DNA of 32,251 nucleotides from Verrucomicrobiales bacterium (lineage in GTDB: Bacteria; Verrucomicrobiota; Verrucomicrobiia; Verrucomicrobiales; Akkermansiaceae): assembly GCA_002729295.1 (NCBI GenBank), contig PBTU01000116.1:1-32251 (forward strand), written 5' to 3'. The translations under genes were made by a program, and so were the position numbers. Each line of letters starts with the position of its first letter. Position 1 is the first letter of the stretch. The notes under the pieces were generated by a model that saw only the letters and a program-made list of their open reading frames with translations, was not told the DNA's origin and ran no database searches. This document shows positions 24,480 through 32,251 of this stretch, piece by piece.

Positions 24480-25520
24480 CTAAAGCGTCCCTTGCTCTTT
24501 CTTTAGCCTGAGCTGACCGCAGGCCGCATTAATATCGTGGCCTTTCTCGAGCCGCAAGGTCGCTGAGACACCCGCGTTGGTCAGGACTTTTTTAAAACGC
24601 AGACAGTCCTGATCATTAGGACGCACCCAAGGCAATCCCTCCACCGTATTATACGGAATGAGGTTCACCTTAGCCCGGATTGATCGAGCTCGCTTGGCGA
24701 GTATCCCAGCCTGTTCAGAGGACGCGTTAATCCCATCGATAAGAATATACTCCAGAGTGATTTTCTGATTCTTCTTAGAATTCCAAATTCGCAGCGCATC
24801 AAAGAGCTCGGCAACAGGATATTTCTTATTCACCGGCATGATCTTTTCACGCGTTACGTCGTCCGGCCCATGCAGGGAAATCGCCAAACGAATCTGCTGC
24901 GGCAATTCAGCGAGCTTTTTGATCTGCGGCACCAGGCCCGAAGTCGACACCGTGATCCGGCGCGCTCCGATCTTCAGTCCCCAATCAGAAGTGACCATCT
25001 GCAAGGCATTGCTCAGGTTTGTGAAGTTCGCTAGCGGCTCTCCCATTCCCATGAAGACCAAGTTGTTGACCTTCTCTCCCGACAACTCCTCCGCCAAAAT
25101 GATCTGCGAAACAATCTCAGCAGCAGTGAGATTTCGGGAAAAGCCATCGAGTCCCGAAGCACAAAACTTACAACCATACGCGCATCCTACCTGAGATGAC
25201 ACACAGAGCGTATGCCGATCCGACGTCTCCCCATAGAGTGCAGGTGAAGCCGGAATGAGAACCGTCTCGATGTATCGTTGATCCGGAAGCTGCAAGAGAA
25301 ACTTCCGCGTGGTGTCTTCCGAACCCTTGGTCAGCGTGTGCGTCAGCGGGCGCAGCGGATACTGCTCCGCGAGGGCCGATCTCAGCGCCGGAGGCAAATT
25401 GCTCATCTCTTCCCACGACCGGGCTCGCTTTTTATAAATCCAATCTAGGATTTGCGTTCCTCGGTAGGAGGGCTGGCCTTGTTCTTCAAGAAGCTCGGCG
25501 AGTTGTGGTTGAGTCAGCAT
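24480..25520 (-). CDS. rlmN: Dual-specificity 23S rRNA (A2503) / tRNA methyltransferase RlmN
   Basis: 346 residues, usual length. The radical-SAM cluster motif is CAYGCKFC (C113, C117, C120), followed by ASGLDGFSRNLTAAEI and VFMGMGEPLANFTNLSNAL. The C-terminal methyl-accepting cysteine is C334 in DINAACGQL. An N-terminal helical domain (QLAELLEEQGQPSYRGTQIL) binds RNA. It adds a methyl group to C2 of adenosine 2503 in 23S rRNA and A37 in some tRNAs. It stands alone, divergent from the UDP-glucuronate decarboxylase gene. Confidence 0.96.
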   Translation of the reverse strand: MLTQPQLAELLEEQGQPSYRGTQILDWIYKKRARSWEEMSNLPPALRSALAEQYPLRPLTHTLTKGSEDTTRKFLLQLPDQRYIETVLIPASPALYGETSDRHTLCVSSQVGCAYGCKFCASGLDGFSRNLTAAEIVSQIILAEELSGEKVNNLVFMGMGEPLANFTNLSNALQMVTSDWGLKIGARRITVSTSGLVPQIKKLAELPQQIRLAISLHGPDDVTREKIMPVNKKYPVAELFDALRIWNSKKNQKITLEYILIDGINASSEQAGILAKRARSIRAKVNLIPYNTVEGLPWVRPNDQDCLRFKKVLTNAGVSATLRLEKGHDINAACGQLRLKKEQGTL

Positions 25521-25694
25521 CGAACGGGGAAACCGTGCGCCCTTCAGGGATCAGGAGCAAGCATTGAGATCACACAAAAGAGCGCACACACTTACCGATC
25601 CGATCCTCCAATGTCATACAACCGAACGAATTTCCCGTTTCAAATCTTGTCCACTTACCCCCAAGCGATAGAACTCATCTAACAAGTATTCTCA

Positions 25695-26633
<939 letters not shown>

Positions 26634-26647
26634 AATTATCCCACCCT

Positions 26648-28879
26648 CTAATCTTCCTTCGGCACAACCACCACGCGGTTTTTCTTCACCATCTCGGTCA
26701 GGTCACGAAGAATATGCAAACCCTCACGCTTCACGGAATCAATACCGCTCGGCCAGTCCAGCGAGTCTTCGAGGTCATCGAACTTATCTTTCAACATGCG
26801 GAAGTGCCGTTCTTCGGCCTCCTTCCGATCGAGTAGAGGTAGCTTGTCAGCCTTCAAATCATCCAGCGTGAGACGATAGACCTTAAAGGTCTTCTTGTCC
26901 GCTTCTTCAACTTTCGCAAAACGTTCACGGCGTTCTTCATTGCGGGCCTTGCGACGTTCCTCCCGCTCCTTTGCTTCAGCACGACGCGTTTCGATATTTA
27001 CCGAGACTTTGTTCTCTTCACTGCGCTTCTTTGCCCGCGCAATGTCTTCGGCAAGGTATTTGAAATCCTGATCCTCGGCCCTACGGCCTTCACTCAGTTT
27101 GATCAGTTCGGCAAAATGGAGAAGTTCACGGTTCATTGGGACGAAGTCTTCCGCTGCGCGAATAATGTCATGCGGCAGAACATTACGCGCATAGGCTTCG
27201 CCCCGTTCTTCCGCATCGCTATAACTTGGTAAAACAATATCAGGCACCACCCCAAGCTTCTGCACCGAGCTTCCAGATGGACGATAGTATTTCTGAATCG
27301 TGAGCTTGATTCGTCCGGCCCGGTCATGATTGGAGAAGACCGGCATGTAGTTGGAAATTTCGACGAACTTCTGCACGCTTCCTTTTCCAAAAGTCGAGGA
27401 CTCCCCAACGATAACCGCGCGGTTATAATCCTGCAGTGCGCCCGCCATAATCTCGGTGGCCGAGGCACTCCCCTTACTGGTAAGCACCACGAGCGGCCCG
27501 GTATAGATAGGACGACGGATCTTGGAAATCAGCGGCTCGACCCGACCATTGGTCGACTTCACCTGCACCATTGGGCCCCGTCCGGTAAAGAACCCCGTCA
27601 AACGACGAACCTCATCCAACGAACCTCCGCCATTGCCACGAACGTCAATAGCAATACCATCGACTTTCTCTTCCACCAATCGCTTGAGAATTTTTTCAAG
27701 GTCTACCGAAACCCGGTTACCGCGGTTTTCGAAGTCAAAATAGAAGGACGGCATCTCAATGACAGCATACTTCTGCAGTTCATCACCTTCCCCAAATTCA
27801 TACACCTCTGCTGAAAGTAAATCCTCCTTCAAGCTCACTCGTTCGCGATCAATCTTGATGATGACAAATTCATCCTTTTTGCCATTCATCGGACTCACCT
27901 TAAGTCCAACTGTGGTGTTGATTTCCCCGAGGATCTGTTCGATCACCTTACTCAAAGGCATGAACATCACATCGACCCAGTCTCCATTCCCCCGCGGGTC
28001 AACCGCCACCACGCGGTCACCTGGTTGCAGCTGTCCCTGGCGATCCGCCGGACCGCCGGTCATAATACCGGTGATCTTTGAAGTGCCGTCATCTTCGGAA
28101 ATCAATCGCGCTCCGATTCCAACCAGCTCGTTGCTGATGCCGATGCGAAATTGTTCGAACTCCCGCATACTGTAATAATCGCTGTGCGGATCGTGGGAAC
28201 GGGCGACCGCGCTGTAAAAGTAGTTCGCGACATCTTCCAAATCAGAATCCATGATTTTCTTGAGCACGCGGTCGTAATTCGACTTCACCTTGAAGATAGC
28301 TGAAGGCGCCTCGAGAAAGGGGCTTTCCTTGCCTTGCTCTTTGGCTCGCTGATCGATTTCCTCACGACGCATCAACTCCGAAAGAAGCGCCTGCTCAACG
28401 CGGAGTTTCCACAAAGCCCTGGCCCTCTCCTCGTCTGCCGGCCAAGACTCTTCCGAGCGATCAAGAATCACGGTGCGGTCACCATCGAACTTGAATTCGT
28501 TCTTCTCTAACAAGGCACAGGCTTCCCCGATGCGAGCTTTGACCCGGCTCCGGTAAACCTCGAAAATCTCCACACCCGCCGAGAGAGCATCACTCATCAT
28601 GAGAAGCTCGTGAAGGCAGTGTGAGTATTGCTTCTGGAATTTCTTAATGTCGCTCTGCAGAAAATAGACATGGCTGGGATCCAAGGTCTCCAGATACTCC
28701 TCAAAAAACTTTTGGCTCAACTCGACATCAAAGGCGGGACGCGAGTAATGACCATTCTGTAAAATACGCCCCATCGCACGACCCACCAAATCGAAATCGG
28801 TTTGGGCGGCAACCGGTGCGGAAAAACAAGTGAGGAAGAGCAGCAATGGAGCTGCAGCAAGACGAAGTCGTTGAAGCAT
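26648..28879 (-). CDS. Carboxyl-terminal (tail-specific) processing protease, S41 family
   Basis: 743 residues. The signal peptide runs to about residue 26 (ending APVAAQ). A helical region follows (FEEYLETLDPSHVYFLQSDI), then a PDZ domain (about 240-330, with GIGARLISEDDGTSKITGIM and QLQPGDRVVAVD). The protease core has GIAIDVRGNGGGSLDEVRRL, the serine region TSKGSASATEIMAG (S471 or S473) and the lysine in GESSTFGKGSVQ (K498). The tail is long and highly charged (RAEAKEREERRKARNEERRE), like the DUF3340 end of E. coli Prc. It degrades or trims periplasmic proteins from their C-termini. It is divergent from leuC. Confidence 0.93.
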   Translation of the reverse strand: MLQRLRLAAAPLLLFLTCFSAPVAAQTDFDLVGRAMGRILQNGHYSRPAFDVELSQKFFEEYLETLDPSHVYFLQSDIKKFQKQYSHCLHELLMMSDALSAGVEIFEVYRSRVKARIGEACALLEKNEFKFDGDRTVILDRSEESWPADEERARALWKLRVEQALLSELMRREEIDQRAKEQGKESPFLEAPSAIFKVKSNYDRVLKKIMDSDLEDVANYFYSAVARSHDPHSDYYSMREFEQFRIGISNELVGIGARLISEDDGTSKITGIMTGGPADRQGQLQPGDRVVAVDPRGNGDWVDVMFMPLSKVIEQILGEINTTVGLKVSPMNGKKDEFVIIKIDRERVSLKEDLLSAEVYEFGEGDELQKYAVIEMPSFYFDFENRGNRVSVDLEKILKRLVEEKVDGIAIDVRGNGGGSLDEVRRLTGFFTGRGPMVQVKSTNGRVEPLISKIRRPIYTGPLVVLTSKGSASATEIMAGALQDYNRAVIVGESSTFGKGSVQKFVEISNYMPVFSNHDRAGRIKLTIQKYYRPSGSSVQKLGVVPDIVLPSYSDAEERGEAYARNVLPHDIIRAAEDFVPMNRELLHFAELIKLSEGRRAEDQDFKYLAEDIARAKKRSEENKVSVNIETRRAEAKEREERRKARNEERRERFAKVEEADKKTFKVYRLTLDDLKADKLPLLDRKEAEERHFRMLKDKFDDLEDSLDWPSGIDSVKREGLHILRDLTEMVKKNRVVVVPKED

Positions 28880-29035
28880 AAGAGAAGCTGAACATTATTC
28901 GAGACTGTGAAGGCACTTCACACAAGCCCGGAAAAAGGTTCGTAGTATATAAACGAAACAAAAGAGCTCATTTATCCCTAAATCTCCCTGCTCCTGCACA
29001 GGAATCCTGCTCGCCACGGGCTTGATCTCTTCCAG

Positions 29036-29078
29036 AAATCCGCTAAAAGCCATTTCCGCGCATCAATCAGCGGGATTT
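29036..29078 (+). promoter_or_regulatory. Possible leader hairpin before leuC
   Basis: AAATCCGCT (29036-29044) can pair with AGCGGGATTT (29069-29078) with one bulged G, leaving a 24-base loop. The right arm ends 4 bases before the leuC ATG and holds the only Shine-Dalgarno-like bases (GCGGGA), so the hairpin could mask them. This is weak and may be chance. Confidence 0.25.
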
Positions 29079-29082
29079 AGCC

Positions 29083-30492
29083 ATGGGAAAGACACTTTAT
29101 CAGAAGGTATGGGATGCACACACAGTAGACACCCTCAGCGACGGGCGCACCCAACTTTTCATCGGAACCCACCTCATTCACGAGGTGACCAGTCCGCAAG
29201 CCTTCGGCATGCTCCGCGAGCTCGGCCTAAAAGTAAAATACCCCAGGCGCACCTTTGCCACTATCGATCACATCGTTCCCACCAAAAATCAGGACCAACC
29301 AGCCGACCCGCTCGCCGCTGCGATGATCGATGCCATTCGCTCGAACTGCGACGACTTTGGCGTGACTTACTTCGACCTCAAGTCGGGCAGGCAAGGCATC
29401 GTGCACGTCGTCGGACCCGAGCAAGGCATCACCCAGCCCGGATCGACCATCGCCTGTGGAGATTCCCACACCGCGACCCACGGAGCCTTCGGCGCTATTG
29501 CCTTCGGCATCGGCACGACTCAGGTACGCGACGTTCTCGCTACCCAGACCATAGCCATGGAGAGTCTCAAAGTGCGCCGCATCGAAGTCACTGGCAAACT
29601 GCGTCCCGGCGTCTACGCCAAGGACCTCACTCTGCACATCATCCGACTCCTTGGCGCCAAAGGCGGCATCGGCTACGCCTACGAATACGCGGGCGACACC
29701 TTCGACAAATTCACCATGGAAGAACGCATGACGGTCTGCAACATGGCCATCGAAGGCGGTGCCCGCTGTGGATACGTCAACCCCGACGAAATCACTTTCG
29801 AATTCCTCAAAGGCCGCCCTTACTCTCCAACCGGAGCGGAATGGGACGAAGCCGTCGCGCGCTGGAAGTCCTTCGCCTCAGACGCCGACGCTGAATTCGA
29901 CGACATTGTAAAAATCAACGCCGAAGAAATCGAACCCACCGTAACCTGGGGCATCTCCCCCGACCACGGCATCTCCATTTCCGAGGACATTCCCGATTCT
30001 GCCACCACCGAAGACCTCGAAGAAAAAGCCGTCATCGACGAAGCACTCGCTTACATGAAGCTTCCCGCCGGGACTCCAATCAAAGGCATCCCCATCGATG
30101 TTGCCTTCATCGGATCCTGCACTAACGGCCGCCTTTCCGACTTCCGCGAGACCGCGAAATTCCTCGAAGGCAAGAAAGTCGCCGACGGCATCAAGGCCAT
30201 CGCCGTTCCCGGATCACAGATGACCGCAATCCAGTGTGAGAAGGAAGGCATCGACAAAGTCTTCTCCGAGGCAGGCTTCGAGTGGCGCGCCGCAGGTTGC
30301 TCAATGTGTCTCGCGATGAATCCCGACAAACTCATCGGCAATCAAATCTGCGCTTCCTCTTCCAACCGCAACTTCAAAGGCCGCCAGGGCTCACCCATCG
30401 GACGCACCGTCCTGATGTCACCCGTCATGGTCGCAGCTGCTGCTGTCGAAGGAAAAATCGCCGACGCCCGCGAAGTCTTCGAAGTCGCTTAA
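29083..30492 (+). CDS. leuC: 3-isopropylmalate dehydratase large subunit
   Basis: 469 residues, standard length. The [4Fe-4S] cysteines are C346 (FIGSCTNGRLSDF) and C406/C409 (AAGCSMCLAMNPD). HTVDTLSDGRTQLFIGTHLIHEVTSPQAF near the start and CGDSHTATHGAFGAIAFGIG (near 125-144) are aconitase-family signatures. With LeuD it isomerises 2-isopropylmalate to 3-isopropylmalate in leucine synthesis. An unrelated small gene separates it from leuD on the same strand. Confidence 0.97.
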   Translation: MGKTLYQKVWDAHTVDTLSDGRTQLFIGTHLIHEVTSPQAFGMLRELGLKVKYPRRTFATIDHIVPTKNQDQPADPLAAAMIDAIRSNCDDFGVTYFDLKSGRQGIVHVVGPEQGITQPGSTIACGDSHTATHGAFGAIAFGIGTTQVRDVLATQTIAMESLKVRRIEVTGKLRPGVYAKDLTLHIIRLLGAKGGIGYAYEYAGDTFDKFTMEERMTVCNMAIEGGARCGYVNPDEITFEFLKGRPYSPTGAEWDEAVARWKSFASDADAEFDDIVKINAEEIEPTVTWGISPDHGISISEDIPDSATTEDLEEKAVIDEALAYMKLPAGTPIKGIPIDVAFIGSCTNGRLSDFRETAKFLEGKKVADGIKAIAVPGSQMTAIQCEKEGIDKVFSEAGFEWRAAGCSMCLAMNPDKLIGNQICASSSNRNFKGRQGSPIGRTVLMSPVMVAAAAVEGKIADAREVFEVA

Positions 30493-30501
30493 ATCCATCC
30501 G

Positions 30502-30903
30502 ATGAAATTTTCACCGACAGCCTGCCTCTTTGTTGCACTCTTTCTGGCCTTGGCCAAGAAACCGGCGGCGATTGATGCCACAAATCTAAAGCATCCGGTC
30601 AAACCAGTGCTTTGGAAAATCGAAGGCAAGGACCTGACAAGCGACGTCAAAAAAATTGGCGGAATGATCAAAGAACACGTGGAAAAAAGCATGAGCAAGA
30701 ATGAAGAGCTTGGCCGTCGCCTCATGAAAACTCTTCTCGACGATCGGAACATCACCATGACTGTTACCATCGCCAAGAAGCTCTCCGAACACCCGGGCAG
30801 CTCCCAGTTTTTTGCCGTTGGCGCGGCCCACTACACTGGCCAATCCGCAATCCAGGACCTACTTACCAAAAAGGGCTACACCATCACGCCCGCTTTCAAA
30901 TAA
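30502..30903 (+). CDS. Shortened TraB/GumN-like exported protein inserted between leuC and leuD
   Basis: 133 residues with a signal peptide (about 1-19). KPVLWKIEGKDL (near 34-45) looks like the opening strand of the TraB/GumN family. The end, DDRNITMTVTIAKKLSEHPG and SSQFFAVGAAHYTGQSAI, followed by LLTKKGYTI, matches that family's C-terminal part (RN, GAxHxxG, LLxxxGY). The middle, with the GTIH region and most of the helical bundle, is missing, so the usual 260-300 residues are cut to about half. The open frame is intact. It is 9 bases after leuC and 20 before leuD, so it is cotranscribed. Its role, if any, in leucine synthesis is unknown. Confidence 0.65.
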   Translation: MKFSPTACLFVALFLALAKKPAAIDATNLKHPVKPVLWKIEGKDLTSDVKKIGGMIKEHVEKSMSKNEELGRRLMKTLLDDRNITMTVTIAKKLSEHPGSSQFFAVGAAHYTGQSAIQDLLTKKGYTITPAFK

Positions 30904-30923
30904 TCATTTTCAAATCCAATACC

Positions 30924-31526
30924 ATGGCCATTGCACCCATCACTCACCTTTCCGGACCAGCGGTCCCTATTCCCGGCGCCGACATCGATACCGATCGTAT
31001 CATCCCGGCTCGCTTCATGAAGTGCGTCACCTTCGACGGACTCGGAGAATACGCTTTCTACGACGTCCGCTTCGATCCCGTCTCCGGCGAGAAGACTGAT
31101 CACCCTCTCAATGACGAACGATTTAAGGACGCCACCATCCTCGTGGCAGGCATCAACTTCGGCTGCGGCTCCTCCCGCGAGCACGCCCCGCAGTCTCTCG
31201 CCAAGTATGGCTTTAAGGGAATCGTTGCCGAATCCTTTGCCGAGATCTTCTATGGCAATTCCACCACCCTCGGCCTGCCTTGCGTCACCTCGTCAAAGGC
31301 GAACATAGACGCACTCAAAGAAGCCACCGCTGCCGATCACACCCTCGAGGTGAAGATCGACCTCGAAGCGATGACCGTCACTGCAGGCAACCTCAACTTC
31401 GCCGTGGAAATGCCTGCTCCGGCACGCCATGCTCTCCTCTCCGGGAAGTATGATCCCATCAAGGAGCTCCTCGACAACAAGGACCAAATCGAGGCCACCG
31501 CCGCCTCCCTGGCCTACGTCGACTGA
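30924..31526 (+). CDS. leuD: 3-isopropylmalate dehydratase small subunit
   Basis: 200 residues, usual length. The N-terminal motif is PGADIDTDRIIPARFMK (about 17-33), followed by ILVAGINFGCGSSREHAPQSLAKYGFKGIVAESFAEIFYGN, the swivelling-domain signature with the substrate-binding SSRE. The pairing with LeuC makes the assignment firm. Confidence 0.97.
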   Translation: MAIAPITHLSGPAVPIPGADIDTDRIIPARFMKCVTFDGLGEYAFYDVRFDPVSGEKTDHPLNDERFKDATILVAGINFGCGSSREHAPQSLAKYGFKGIVAESFAEIFYGNSTTLGLPCVTSSKANIDALKEATAADHTLEVKIDLEAMTVTAGNLNFAVEMPAPARHALLSGKYDPIKELLDNKDQIEATAASLAYVD

Positions 31527-31590
31527 GCCAACTCCTCCCTCTCTCTCGACTCCGCATTTTCGCGCGGATCGCGGATCTTTGCTTTGCCCT

Positions 31591-32250
31591 TCAACGCCTG
31601 CGTCGCATCAACCCGACACATCCCATGAGAATTAAGGCCGCACTGGACGGCTCCGGAATCGCCTCGCCAGCTCTGATATTGTCCAACCCCAAGGTGGCCA
31701 CTATCGTGTCGCCCCTCAGGCCGGCATTCCCCCCAAAGTTAAAGGTGTCCCCCTCCAAAGAGATAATCTGCAATCGATTCACCGCTGACATTGTCGATTC
31801 ATAACCAGCATTTCCCTGTCCGGCATGAACAAGTCCTGCCAGCGATAGATCGAAGAGCAATGACTGCCAGCCGGTCTCCGGAAGCAAAACCTGCGGCGCG
31901 GTCACAAACCAACCGCCCGGGCCATTCAATGCCACCCTCAAATTGATCGTCTCCCCTCCCGATCCGCTCAAATTATTGGCATCCAGAGATAGCGTGGAAA
32001 TTGATTGCCCCAAATAATCGCCGGTCCATTGATCCGTATTCCAAAACTGCATTCTCTTACCTGGAGAAATCCCCGAGGACGAATCAATCAAAAATCCACT
32101 CCCGTCTGGACCGCCGGTGAGCTGTTGAGAAGGCTGCGACTGAGACCCACTTCCCTCAATCCAGCCCTCCTGGGGATTCGGAGCCCCGTTCGGCGCATTA
32201 AAATCATCCAGCTCGATAATACTCACCGCATCAACCACCGGAGCACACAA
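31591..32250 (-). CDS. PEP-CTERM exported protein (5' end outside the window)
   Basis: About 219 residues are visible; the frame runs to the right edge and its first visible residues (CAPVVDAVSI) look like the end of a signal peptide, so the true start is beyond the window. The body is beta-rich, with a WIEGSGSQSQPSQQL region and a GGWFVTAPQVLLPETGWQSL region like a carbohydrate-binding sandwich. The end IPEPSSAALILMGCVGLMRRRR is a PEP-CTERM sorting signal (proline-glutamate-proline, membrane helix, arginine tail), read by an exosortase. The function of the body is unknown. It converges on leuD. Confidence 0.88.
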   Translation of the reverse strand: MCAPVVDAVSIIELDDFNAPNGAPNPQEGWIEGSGSQSQPSQQLTGGPDGSGFLIDSSSGISPGKRMQFWNTDQWTGDYLGQSISTLSLDANNLSGSGGETINLRVALNGPGGWFVTAPQVLLPETGWQSLLFDLSLAGLVHAGQGNAGYESTMSAVNRLQIISLEGDTFNFGGNAGLRGDTIVATLGLDNIRAGEAIPEPSSAALILMGCVGLMRRRR

Positions 32251-32251
32251 C

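Noticed and set aside
28880..29035. TATATA-type promoter between the protease and leuC genes
   Set aside because: The AT-rich stretch near 28946 has no -35 at a workable distance on either strand.
29022..29894. 290-residue plus-strand frame overlapping leuC
   Set aside because: Histidine- and arginine-rich out-of-frame shadow of leuC.

Overview
The window looks like a chromosomal segment of a Verrucomicrobiota bacterium, most likely from the Verrucomicrobiales and probably aquatic. The signs are a PSD1/cytochrome-c plus DUF1501 gene pair, a giant lamin-tail/CotH surface protein, a DUF3472 protein, a PEP-CTERM protein, a zinc-ribbon/HEAT membrane protein, frequent ATGA stop/start overlaps and few strong Shine-Dalgarno sites. 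I see no rRNA, tRNA, CRISPR array, transposase or phage gene. The lineage is inferred from gene content only.

Layout. 1-8486 (minus strand) holds exported proteins: the start of a DUF1501 gene, its PSD1/cytochrome-c partner, a small lipoprotein gene whose frame breaks once, and a 1706-residue LTD/CotH protein. 8563-9526 (plus) holds a YbjN-like gene and rpsU with a clear terminator. 9601-10155 (plus) looks like an empty intergenic gap to a standard gene caller, but it carries one 184-codon frame interrupted only by two TGA codons. 10216-12738 holds a spermidine-synthase-like methyltransferase, divergent from a DUF3311 / sodium:solute symporter pair. 12798-18486 (minus) holds the zinc-ribbon/HEAT protein, a compact tyrA-aroA-cmk-plsC operon and a coiled-coil lipoprotein. 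18576-20590 (plus) holds a LuxE-like / LuxC-like acyl-reductase pair. 20584-24196 holds DUF2141, a small exported protein coupled to an APC permease, and DUF3472. 24480-28879 holds rlmN, a UDP-glucuronate decarboxylase and a tail-specific protease. 29083-31526 holds leuC and leuD with a shortened TraB/GumN-like gene between them. A PEP-CTERM protein runs off the right end.

The main discovery is at 9601-10155. Read with TGA as selenocysteine (U), it encodes an exported protein of two tandem heavy-metal-associated (HMA)-like domains. Each domain has one U at the place of the first metal-binding cysteine (GGGU at residue 45, GGTU at residue 121), and the predicted mature protein has no cysteine. 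After each TGA there is a perfect 7-bp hairpin with a 3-nt loop starting GU, 19 and 22 nt downstream, which is bacterial SECIS geometry. The unit is flanked by terminators on both sides. I know of no described family of this kind, but no database search was possible.

How the genes work together: the tyrA-aroA-cmk-plsC operon joins aromatic amino acid, nucleotide and phospholipid synthesis. LeuC and LeuD form the isopropylmalate isomerase. The PSD1/DUF1501 pair, the CotH protein and the PEP-CTERM protein point to a large exported proteome. The LuxE/LuxC pair suggests reduction of an acyl group to an aldehyde for something other than light production, since no luciferase genes are present.
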